From: Paracamarosporium sp. OC-R06-R3
Taxonomy: Eukaryota; Ascomycota; Dothideomycetes; Pleosporales; Didymosphaeriaceae
Length of the DNA: 64,000 nucleotides
Direction of reading: 5' to 3'
NCBI GenBank assembly: GCA_019828545.1
Contig: JACVRA010000238.1
Span: 1 to 64,000, forward strand
Positions 21,787 through 32,217 of the stretch are shown here, piece by piece. The notes below the pieces were generated by a model, which was given only the letters and a program-made list of their open reading frames with translations, searched no databases and was not told where the DNA came from. Every line of letters starts with the position of its first letter. Positions within the stretch are counted from its first letter, which is position 1. The position numbers were made by a program, and so were the translations under genes.

Positions 21787-23014
21787 ATGACGCTTCAATT
21801 CGGACCACTGCAATCGACGGCTGAGGTCGTCGCTTTTCTGGTCTTCACTGGAAGTGCTTGGTATGTACACTATGATTGACTCGAGCGCTGTTCCCGCGAG
21901 GGAGGCCCTCCCGCTATCCAAGAGCTTCCGCTGATCTGAGACTCTGAGATAGGTTCAACGCCGTGGAAACATTTGCTACCATCTTTCTCTCCTTCAAAAG
22001 ATGGTCTGGAAGATACTTCTACTGCTTGATGGTGGCTTGTTTTGGCTGTTTCTGTTATCAGATTAATGTCTTTCTTCTCGTTTTCCAGCCGAATTCCAAC
22101 GCCTACGCACTTCTGACCACGCTCAATATTGGCTGGACATGCATGGTGTCAGGTCAATCACTAGTCCTATGGTCTAGATTGCATCTGGTCTGTCGCAACA
22201 GTGTGACATTGAGCAGTATCAAGTGGATGATCATTATCAATGGCGTTGTTCTTCACTCGGTGAACTATGCCCTCACTATAGCTGTGAGCGCGAGATTTTA
22301 ATGTTATCTAGATATACTAGCTGACTTGGCCTACAGGCCATCGATAACGGCGTGCTCGACTCCACCGAGAAGAAATTCGCAACCTCAGAGAAGGTCACAG
22401 TTGCGCTCTTCACCGCCCAAGAACTCATTATCTCAAGCGTCTATATATATGAAACCGTTAAAATCCTCCGAGTCGGCGAGATGATGAGACAGAACAATCG
22501 CCATCGTATTCTCAAGCTCCTCGCGGCTAACATTGCCGTCATGTGCCTCGACGTTTCTACTATCACACTGGAATACAGCGCACTCTTTGGAGTATGGTGC
22601 AGTTTCAAAGGCTTCGCGTACACTGTCAAGCTAAAGATAGAATTTTCGATTCTCAACCAACTGCGAGACTCTGTCACAAAGAATGGACGCAGTGGTGGGA
22701 CCTATCCAGATCACTCTGGAAGCGAAGGGATCACGCTGTCGTCGAGGAAAAGCAAAATCAATACCAAGCCAACTGCATCTGCACTGGAGCGCAATACCTT
22801 CAGTGAACTGCAGGATCATGATGCCATCATGAGAACGACGCATATTACCGTGCAGCGCAGCGAGCACGCAGGAACACCCATGAAGAACTCGCATGGATTT
22901 CCCTCGATGCACACGGACTCATTAAGCGCTACCGAACACGCAGGATCCCGCAAAACGAAAACGCCCTCCGAGGTCTCATCCGAAGTTGAATTTGCGACGA
23001 AAGGCGTCTATTAG
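21787..23014 (+). CDS. multi-pass integral membrane protein (DUF7703-like)
   Basis: Exons 21787-21860, 21953-22283 and 22337-23014 (introns 21861-21952 and 22284-22336) give 360 aa. About seven hydrophobic segments occupy residues 10-230, with ETFATIFLSFKRWSGRYFYCLMVACFG as the first clear loop-helix block. A hydrophilic Ser/Thr-rich tail of about 130 residues follows. The layout matches fungal 7TM proteins of the DUF7703 group, which have no known function. The frame is open upstream to an ATG at 21559, but the segment before 21787 is not hydrophobic and is not included. A receptor or sensor role is possible but unsupported. Confidence 0.75.
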
Positions 23015-23694
23015 ATGGTGCTTGATGTTACTCAATTTCTGCAGTTTGACCTGTGTCACACCCCTCTATATAGCTTCTTAGGTTCTCACCAGAAGCATGA
23101 ATGGTCTGTGTAGACAGGTAGCATGTAGTATAAATCGTATGTTCTCTCTAATAAATCCTTCTTTGCGTACTCGCCGCTCTGTGGAGCGCAGATGTGACGG
23201 TGTAGAGTCCTTCCCAATCGTAGCTTCGGTGGTTAGGGGCATCAGCGGGCGCTGGTTTGCACCTGGGCTCAGCACACTTCTACGTTCTATAGTGAGGAGT
23301 CCGCCTTCGTCTTACCACTGGCAATCCGTCGATCGAGCAGGCTCTCTGTTCCCACTGATCGATTAACCGTAGGTAGTTCAGCTTGTGTAAGGGAGCGCAG
23401 TTTCTAGCCGTCTCACGCTCGTAGGTGTTGCATTTCACTTCGCCACGTCGGGGACCCAATCACTAAGTGAGGGCAGAAATTTCTGCATCAGCCAACCGTC
23501 ACTATTAAGCTGTTCCTCTCCTGCTTTTGAGCAGTGTGCTCAAATTGCCACGGGGTCGCCTTGGCCAATCGGAACATGGGCAGAACCGCTGATGGCCTGC
23601 TGAGTCCAAGCCTGCGCCCCTGCCAAGTCCCTTTGGCCCTTTTTTGGAGCAAAGAACTACTATATGCGCTTTGGAAGCTCGTCCCGATCTTGGC
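23015..23694. other. intergenic region
   Basis: About 680 nt between the membrane-protein gene and the HET relic. No intact gene is seen. The part nearest 23694 may be the decayed N-terminal portion of the HET gene. Confidence 0.4.
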
Positions 23695-24099
23695 CTTCCC
23701 GGCATCTCTCAATCCCGCCCCATTTCGGAGTCATTTCAATCACAAACCGAAACCTATATTCGCGTCCCCGAGCCCGATTCTCTGCAATGCAGGTTAAGGG
23801 ACTCCACGTGGAACAGTCGCGGCTGGACATTTCAAGAAGCTATTCTTTGCCATCGCTGTTTGTTCTTTACTGATGAGCAAATTTCGCTAGTCTGCCACTC
23901 CTCTCATCAGACCGAAACGATTTCACAGCTGGCATCAAACTGGCTTTGGGGTTCTAACGTAAATATCATCACCGCAATATTAAGAGACGGTATCTCCGAG
24001 CCTGAACTGTCCTTCGATTTGTTTGTCAGTCATTACCAAGGACGTCAACTGTCCTACGAATCAGATGCCTTAGATGCTTTCAAGAAATGCTTTCTCTAG
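23695..24099 (+). pseudogene. HET-domain (heterokaryon incompatibility) gene relic
   Basis: An open frame of about 135 codons carries the end of a HET domain. LPGISQSRP and the highly typical block NSRGWTFQEAILCHRCLFFTDEQ are present, followed by QGRQLSYESDALDAFKKC, which normally follows the HET domain. The N-terminal HET core (start Met, first conserved block) is missing upstream, and the frame stops at 24099 where homologues run on for hundreds of residues. In fungi, HET proteins trigger cell death on fusion of incompatible hyphae. This piece lacks most of the domain and is almost certainly non-functional. It sits in gene-poor DNA, as HET relics often do. Confidence 0.75.
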
Positions 24100-25370
24100 C
24101 GCCAATGCAGTCATATTTTGCTTGTGGATAACAGAAAAGAGGGATTCGGCTCGAAATCTTACTAGCTGGCTCTACGATCGGCGTATGACGATGAGAATAG
24201 ACGAAGTTTCTTTTATCGGGAGGGCATTATCGTGATTTGTGGGAGGTTTAAGTGGAAAAACAACTGGGAGAGTGCACCGCGCGATAAAATTTGGTTGATA
24301 TAAGCGATTGATGATTTAATGTGACAAGTGTTTATTGAATTATCTGGAGTCTGAAGTCCAATAGCACTCCCTCTCCTAGTCAACCCTTTCCTAGTCGCTC
24401 AGCGTTCACCCTAGAACCCATGTGAGGAAGCTTTACATTCTGCAAACCTCTGAGCACAAACCTACTATCTCTCCATTCTCATGCTCTCTGAGTTTCCTTA
24501 GCAAGCATATCTCCACACCATCAGGGATGAACCGTTTCCATGGTGTGCTTCAGAAGCGGCAATCTCGACTCGATTACCTCAGTTCTCAAATGTCCCTATA
24601 ACTTAACCTTCACAACTTGAACAGTGCTCAAGAGCCCTATTAAAAGCGCTTCGAGTATTAAGCTGTATCAGTTGAACACCATGAGGAAGGACCGTCTATT
24701 ATACGCATTCTGTGAGTCGTACTTTACGACCAAAGCTAGAAAGATAGCGCTATACAACATGCCTAGCTTAGGCTAGGGCGACTTGAAAATCTCATCAGCC
24801 GTGTCGATCAGAAGTCATGCAAGTAAGTCAGTTAGATAGACACTATCTACTCAGAGGACTCAACCGTCTAGAATTAGGCTCCGGTCTAGAAAATTATGCT
24901 GCATTTAACTAGCTTTCGCAGCAGGACCCCTAAGATAGAGCATAGCATCTAGGAGTTGAGTGAATCAGGTTATCAAAAAGCTAGAATGTTTCTATCACAA
25001 TCTATAGTGCAAAAGAGATTAGCCAGAAGATGCCGAAGTGGTGACTAAACGAGTGTGATTAGCATAAACTCATGTATTACGGCAACAAAACAAACTACAG
25101 GAGTGAAGCAAGTAAACCTTGCCAAAACATTCTCTACATCCCAACCCTAGTATTCCGTTAGCTTCCAAAAGCAAGCATAGTCATACGATAACCCCAAATC
25201 TAGTAGAATCCGTCGATGGCAATCAACCCCCGTTGTCGTAAGACCTCTAGTCCATTCATGCCGATTAACTCAAGGGAATCTTCGCCGCCCAAAGCAGCCA
25301 TCATCGAATGGTGATCCACCTACTCAGAGATACAATCGTTGCGACGCCGTTCATTCTAGAAGCTTCTTCG
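24100..25370. other. AT-rich gene-poor region
   Basis: About 1.27 kb with stops in all frames. The first 200 nt may be further decayed HET-gene sequence. The rest looks like old repeat or RIP-affected DNA, but no element is named. Confidence 0.4.
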
Positions 25371-27522
25371 TTATGTTTTACTACTAATGACCGCTTCCCC
25401 TTCATTACGTCGCGTATCTGCGAGATCGGACAGAGTTATATCTTCTATAACGACAGGTATATCTTTATCCAAAGCCTTCCAGTCTCCTTCGCTCTTCGCT
25501 TCGAACGAGCGGCGCAAAAGTTGTAAGACTCCATCCTGGACCCATCGCTCAAGACGTGGCTTTAGCCACCGTGCGCATTGGAATCTGGAAAGAAAAGTCA
25601 AGAGGCGTAGGAGCGTTATATCGACTACTACAACCACGACAGAGAACGTGCACACCAATGCAAGCGCAAAAACGTTGATGTTACTGACTGTCGTTAGCTT
25701 GGAGACAATTTGGTGAACCGCCAACTAAGGTGTCACCTACATGAAGCCGCCGGACTTCTTAGTACGATACATCGCACACAGCCTTCTCTCGGCGTCGCTC
25801 AAAGGAGTCTTGACATACGAGTCGGCGTACATGTCGCGGGGTTTTGCGCCAGTGAAGTAGTCTCCGATTGCCACTTGGAGCGAAGCCCAGGCCATTGATT
25901 CCCATCCAATGACTTCTGTAACCCATTGATCGTCTGGAAGTGCGTCAATATAGCCTCCAATTTGCATTAGCGTTCCAGCCGCCACAGATTGCGAACTCGT
26001 GATATCGAAAAGGTACGAGGATGTTATCAAGAGCTGCAAAACAGTGAGTTGGAGATCAGTTGCATTAGGAAAATTGGATCTAGTCAAATTTCGTGGGAGG
26101 TAGCTCAAGCTGCTGCAGTCGTTTTGAGAAACACAGAATTGGTACTGCTCGTAGTCAATGCTGGGCTCAAAACAAATGCGCTGAGATACCTGACCTGTTG
26201 AGCGCACCCGATGGGTGCAACCGGGAAATCAGACAGGTAAAAGTTAACATCTGTTCCAGATGTTTCATCGCGAACCGTACGGGGCTTATGCGCGGAAAAG
26301 ACAGGGTCATCTACGGGGTGATAATATGCAATCCGACCCTTACCCAGAAGCTTAAAGACAAGGTCACTATCATTGTGCGATAATCCTGCTGATGTGTTCA
26401 CGATCCCAAAATAATACCAGTCAGGGCTAGTGTAGCTTGTAATTTTTCTGCCGAGCGGAAATCAGCATGAGGGTATTTGATACGTGCAGCTACGATTGAG
26501 GAAGTCCTAACATACCGCACCAAGAAAGAATCAGTTATGTTGGTTGTAACTAGGCTGACCACAAACGTAGCGTTCCTCCAAGTACTGTTTCCTGGAAAGT
26601 TTCCGTAACTGACAATAAGAAATTGCTCCTCGGGTAATGGCGGTCGAGGGTACCCTGGATAGGCAGTCGCAGGTATAACGGTGGTTCGGTTCTCTAGGGG
26701 TAACACGGCGCATGAAGTCTTTTTCCGGAATTTGATTTGGTCTCCAGTGGGTAGATTGAGTCCAAACGCTTCGTTGAGGTCTAGGAGCCCGGAATCCATC
26801 GTAACGGAAGGGAGGCCCTGCTGATAGCACATGTAAGATTCCCAAGGACAAGCTTCTCTTTCCACAGTAAATGGTATTCGAGGTTTGGTGAAATAGTTAC
26901 AGCGCGTGGAGTTGGGAGCTTTATTTGCATAACAATCCTCGGCAATAGGTCGAGCTAAAGTCTGAACGATGGGCGTATAATTCATACTAAGTCCGCCGAT
27001 GCTGACATCTGAAATATTGATTGGCCCACAAAAGGGGCTTTCGACTAACACTTGGATATTGGAGGTGTCGATAAGGTAGGATGAAAATATTCCGGCTGCT
27101 ATTGTTGCGATAGCGAAGATCGCAGCCAATGAGGTGAGCGGCAAAGATCTCGTGAAGCAGCGTTTTGTATCTGTGGGTCGCCAGGCCCAGTATACGTCCA
27201 GAAAATACGCTATCAATGCCCCGGGTGTTGGCAACGTGCGCAGAATGGCTTGCTGCTGCCGGAACATTGGATCGGCGGGGCGTCCATTAGCCCTACTTTG
27301 GTGAATAAAGAAGATAACAAGATGCCATAGATGACTCATAGCGAGCGAACTGAGTACGGCTACAAGTGCAACGACGATGGCTCCGGACCTAGTATCAGTC
27401 GTTAAGGTTTTTCCAAGAATCGATCCTCGCTCATCGTTAATCCAGAAACCGCGATGAACGAAACGAGGCTCAAGTTCCGACATGGCAGCACGAGTCTGAT
27501 AATGTCCTGGTCGGAAATCCAC
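25371..27522 (-). CDS. fungal integral membrane protein with large extracellular loop
   Basis: Exons 26516-27522, 26195-26426, 25741-26144 and 25371-25683 give 651 aa. Introns are 26427-26515, 26145-26194 and 25684-25740, the last with a clear branch site (gctaac). The splice joins give PDWYYFGIVNTS and IGCAQQYQFC, both typical of the family. Membrane segments lie near residues 45-75, 130-155 (LPLTSLAAIFAIATIAAGIF) and 560-590 (VFALALVCTFSVVVVVVDI). Between the second and third lies a long region with many N-glycosylation motifs and Cys. Such proteins are abundant in filamentous ascomycetes and have no known function. An inner ATG 13 codons in is an alternative start. It lies next to the HET relic in gene-poor DNA. 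Confidence 0.78.
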
Positions 27523-28414
27523 AGTGACGAACAGATCAACACTTAAGTTCGGTAATACCAGGGGGGAACGTTGCCAAGCCCTATAGATAAGATTTACCTG
27601 GTAAATTTAATTGAAGCTGTAAGTCGGAACACGACCTTTATTTAGGCTACAGGAATAGGTGTAGCATGAGAATCTCAACAGGTGTCTAATCTAGTCACTA
27701 CATAAGACCGTGTTCTCAGCTCTTCATGCCGTAGGAATATTAATAGATTTTATAAATTATAAGCTCGAGTTGTTTTGGGGCCATTGAGCTATGAGGGTGA
27801 TCTGCACAGTTAATTTACCGAAACTCTCTGTTTGGTTGCGTGCGTGACACAAGATAGAGTGTCGCTTGATTGCGGGCCGAATAGCACCTTACTATCTTAT
27901 TACGTTTTGCTTTACGAAATATTAAGAACTTGTATGCAAAGCGCCGAAACGATGTTGTTCTTAGCTTATTTTAAGGTGTAGGTCTGGAGGGAAGATCACA
28001 CAAGTTCAGATAAACCTGCCTGAAAGTCATAACACAGTACCACAGCAAGCCCATCAAGACGAAAAGTGTTATATTTAAGGGTTAGCCATCTTGATTGCTG
28101 GTGATATGTTACATGTTTTTCTAGTTTTTTTATCAACTAGTTCAGTAGCACGAACCCAGCCACCCTGTCTGTGTAATGATCACACAAAAGCGAAGTAATC
28201 GGGTATCATGAATCTGCTCTAGCAGACATGTTCCATCAAAGCAGTTCTAAGCACTATATGTACACAGCTACACAGCTACACACGAGTGTAATATTACTAA
28301 CTCTATTATTTCCGTTCCCCGGCGCTACATTACGATTTTCTAGTCACATATCGTTGTTTGTCTGCTGAACTAAGAGGAAAGACGTCGCTGCTGTACGTGC
28401 GGCCACTTTCCTTA
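27523..28414. other. AT-rich intergenic region
   Basis: About 890 nt upstream of the membrane-protein gene at 25371-27522 and downstream of the rhodopsin-type gene, both on the minus strand. Stops occur in all frames. No gene or repeat family recognised. Confidence 0.4.
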
Positions 28415-29399
28415 CTAGCTGAGAGGCGTGTGCAGCTCACGAACCAATACCCGCATCGACGGCAAGCATGCTGCGATCAAATACATGCCTGGCTCGACTA
28501 TGGAGACAATCGTCGTGACAGCCTCGGAAGTTGTGGAGATCTCTTGGGCGCTGGCATTGACGACGTAGTTGCGGTGGACATAGATGCCGAAACGAATGCA
28601 AGCGCCGATGAGACCCATTGAACCGGCGATGAAGGTAATGATTAGACCGATCTTCTTGCTCAGCTTCAGCTGCATCTTTATCAAGATTGGTAGCGGAAGA
28701 ATGAGGATGACGAGATCGGATACGATATGGGGAAAAGGAATCCAGGTGCCGATCAGTTTTATGTCGAGGCACTTTGGTATGCTGCCGTCTGTAGGAGGGT
28801 TCCAGTAGCTGGATGGTGGTGAGCAGACCAAGACGGATGGGATAAACCAGCCAATACAGTTGGCGATGAGGAAAGCGATCAGGCAGTCGACGATGCGGCG
28901 TGTGTTGACTGAAACGTTGAAGATGCTGCGATACATGAAGCAGATGGAGATCTTTGGTAGTGCGACTGCAATTGGGTAGATTATACTGAAGCCATATCCA
29001 GTGCCGTAAATGACCTTGAAGTCATCCACAAGTTGCTCATCGGTAGGAGTTAAACTTAAATTTGATGAGATGTATCTGTCTGCGCGTACTACAGATTCAT
29101 TAGTAAACATCAGCCAACCTGCTGGTTCGTGGGAGGAACTCACTAATTTGGAGAATGCAGAGGGGTAGAAAGAAGATCAAGGCCGCAACGATCAGCCCAT
29201 CATCGATGCCAAATGTTATAACCTTTCGCTTGCTTGCAGCTACGCGCATGCCAATGAAGCGTAGTGAAACGAACAACACTGACAAGACGATGAAGACAAT
29301 GCCGCAGGTGTGCAGCTGTCGAAGCCAGTAGATTCCATTCCAGTCAACCACGTACACGCTCGAATCGCCCGACTCGCCGTCGGATAACATTACTAGCAC
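28415..29399 (-). CDS. fungal rhodopsin-domain 7TM membrane protein (PTH11-related, no CFEM)
   Basis: Exons 29144-29399 and 28415-29088 (intron 29089-29143) give 309 aa. An acceptor 9 nt further on (29080) is also in frame. The Rhodopsin (PF20684) layout is clear: helix 2 with GIDDGLIVAALI, then FSIIYPIAVALPKISICFMYRSIF, a loop with CSPPSSYWNP...CLD, LPLPILIKMQLKLSKKIGL, and a last helix ending IAACLPSMR. This fold is shared with the PTH11-type GPCR-like proteins, but no CFEM domain is present. The C-terminal tail after MRVLVREL is unusually short. A donor (gtgagc) at that point and an acceptor 50 nt later would give a different end, so the last 7 residues are uncertain. Role unknown; plasma membrane likely. 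Confidence 0.8.
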
Positions 29400-30548
29400 G
29401 TGTGAAGTGAAATTGGTCCTCGCAGAGCGATTTTTAAGCGCTGAGGCGAAAGCGCGTAGTAAAGGTTGTGACTTGAAAGAAGTCTAGCAAAAAAGCGGCA
29501 GTGCCACGAGATGGATGGATTCACGATGAATGGGAGGACCAAGAAGCTTATTGTATGCTCGGGCGTGATTCTGGTATGAGCTGATACCCTGCTACTTAGA
29601 ATCGCCCGAACAGCCCAAATATTTTCCGAGGCGGAGCACCTGTACGACGCGGGGCTCAAGTTACTTGGCTGTGCATACGTAACGCAAAACTCGCGAATAA
29701 GGCCACAGATGTCAGGAATCCGCCGCACAGCCTTACAATGGCCAGTCTGGCTGCAGTAAGGCAAGCCTAAGCGAGGTTTTGCTTGTCTGAGCAACTGCAT
29801 GTTGGAACTTACTCATGTACCACACATCAATTATCAGGTCTTCGCAGGCTCCGAAGCACAAGTCCTTTCTTGGCATATAGTAACGGCAAGAACGTTCTCT
29901 CCTGAAAGCCTGCACTCCGTAGAAATCACGCTTTCTGCAGTAGGAGGACACTCGGTGTTGGGGGGCTGTGCTCTAGGTTGCTATTTGCGTCTCAGCTGTA
30001 TGACGACGTGCATCGTTACACAAGCGACTAGTATTTCTGGACACGAAGAATGAGTATCTGGACTGGGAACAGAACATCATTCCTCACTGGGCCGCAGTAT
30101 AACATGCATCTATCGGTCAACGTACCTCTGTGGCTGAGTCTAATCTTGTCTGCACAACAAGTGTACGAAGAAATCTTACCATGAGCCAATCAAACTCCGA
30201 TTACCATTCCCTAGGCTTCTGGAAGTAGGGCTCCTTGCGAATACAGCCAGCGCCACGTTCCATTCTACATCCCCGAAGAACCCCTATTCATGATAGTCTC
30301 TGCTTGGCTACTATGTTCGGCAGGTTTTCTCCGTCAGCATTGGCATTGCCATGACATGGTGCAAGAGAAAGTTTGCCTGGACACTGCCACTTTGACTCTT
30401 GAAAATCACAAGCTTGATCGACTCCGGGCTTTCACTTCGCCCTTATAATCTCTTTAGGCACTTACTTCACCATCATCTAATCACGTTACCTTAAAACTCT
30501 AAGTGAGAAGATAATACCCAAGTGTGAGAGCATTCCAAGGAAAGTACG
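29400..30548. other. divergent intergenic region
   Basis: About 1.15 kb between the rhodopsin-type gene and the small secreted protein gene. Short ORFs only. A TATAAT-like motif lies about 105 nt before the start at 30549; its role is not supported. Confidence 0.4.
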
Positions 30549-31448
30549 ATGCTCTCAAGATCTACACAGCTTAGTGCCGTGGCACTATGCGTTCTCTCAA
30601 ACCTTGTTCTCGCAGATCGCATGTGTAACATCGCCCGATTCCCAGGTTGCTCTGCGCCCTTCCCACCCGGCCACAAGAACATGGGCGACGCATGGTGGGG
30701 CATTGGGTCCAAAGAGAGCGGCGCGATCATCAAGAGCGTCACGACAATGCTGCTCGTCTACGAAGTCCCAAAGATATCCGCAGGTGTCATGGTCATCAAC
30801 AGCGCCCTAGAGAACAGCGATCGGGATGACGACTCTGATTCAGTGCCTATGCCGGAAACGTACCAAACCCTCACAGTCTCGTACCCTCCAGGATGTAACG
30901 CATGTGTAAGAACCCATATCCACATCATGATGCACCGAAGTACACGACTAACCTACTCATAGGATCAAAAAGACGATCAATGGTGTCTCTTCCCCTCGCT
31001 TTACAATCGGGATTCCGACCCACAACAATACTCTGCAACAGCACGAGCCTTGGATCCAATGACTGGCGCGCGTCTAAATTGGAACTATAACGGCGCCGAC
31101 AGAATCGAGCTGGATGCCGTTGGCACAGGAATCAGTAATCTCACACTAGAAGCACCCTGGCAATGGTGGCCTAAGACTGAGTGTCAATGCGGGGCTAAAG
31201 GTGTTATACCGGCGCACAGTTACGTGCAAACCGAGATTACTTTGATGGAACCGGTTAAGAACTGGGGTAGTACGGCGGACTTCCGGAACGCCAACGCGAG
31301 TATACCTACGAGTGATGATGGGGGCTTGACGTGGAAGATAGATAGCATTGATATTGAGGATAGTAATTGTGAGAGTGATACAGAGTGTCCGAGCTCGACG
31401 AAACGCGCGTTGGGCGGGAGAAGACTGAGCGAGCCATATTGGATTTAA
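30549..31448 (+). CDS. secreted protein of unknown function
   Basis: Exons 30549-30905 and 30963-31448 (intron 30906-30962, donor GTAAGA, acceptor CATAG) give 280 aa. A signal peptide ends at about residue 22 (VLSNLVLADRMC). The mature protein has about ten Cys, including NIARFPGC, PPGCNAC, QWC, ECQCGAK and two pairs near the C terminus, and is rich in Trp (DAWWGIG, PWQWWPK). No membrane segment follows, so it should be secreted. No family is recognised. The size is above that of most small effectors. Secretion and paired Cys make a wall-binding protein, enzyme or effector all possible; nothing in the sequence chooses between them. Confidence 0.8.
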
Positions 31449-32217
31449 ATTGGGATCGTGCGAAAGGCGAAGCATTTCCGATCTTGTGCTGAGGACACTA
31501 TATTAAGGGTTTTTCTTTCATAGTCAGTTTGATGTACACGCATGGCTTAGAGCTAGCTAGGGCTCAGGTAGCCAGTAGACACAACCCTCCTATAGATAAT
31601 TTCATCTATCCTTCTTCTTCCACATACGACTATAGAATACTGAAAACTAGGCTTCCCGTTCACTCAGCCATATATAAGCAATGTACCAGCAGATTAGTAC
31701 TCAGGTTAGTGACGACTGGGGAATCCCCGCTGTTGTATGTTTTTAGCGTATTTTGGTGGAGTTCTTTTTGTACGAACAACAGACGCAAATATAAGTATAA
31801 GCCCCAAGTTTATATGTTCAAGTGTTATTCATCGTTGATGGTTTTGTGGGCTCTTGTTGTTTTTGATATTGAGATTGTGCTTCTGTAAATGAGGATTTAC
31901 ATCGCTGCTGTAAATTGTTCATGTCTGCATACTCAGTCAGAGAAGCGCAGTGTATTTTGTTTGTATGTTAGCCTTGTACATGTTGTAAAAAAAGGAAAGT
32001 AGGTTCACCAGAGAAGTAATGCTCTCATATACAAATGGATTCTTACTGGAAGCTCAGTCACTATAGTAAGTAGCTGTCCTGCGTTTAGGTGAGGTCGAAC
32101 ATACGAATCCGTCAAAATGCAGACGGTTGCAAGATGAGCTTCTGATTTGGAAAACAGGACAGGTTCTTTACGTGCGAAAGTTGAAGGCTAGCTACACTAG
32201 ACATTGCAGTGTCTCTG
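31449..32217. other. AT-rich convergent intergenic region
   Basis: About 770 nt between the 3' ends of the secreted-protein gene and the Zn2Cys6 regulator. The frame at 31529-31888 is Tyr/Lys/Phe-rich and shows no domain; it is not called. Confidence 0.4.
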
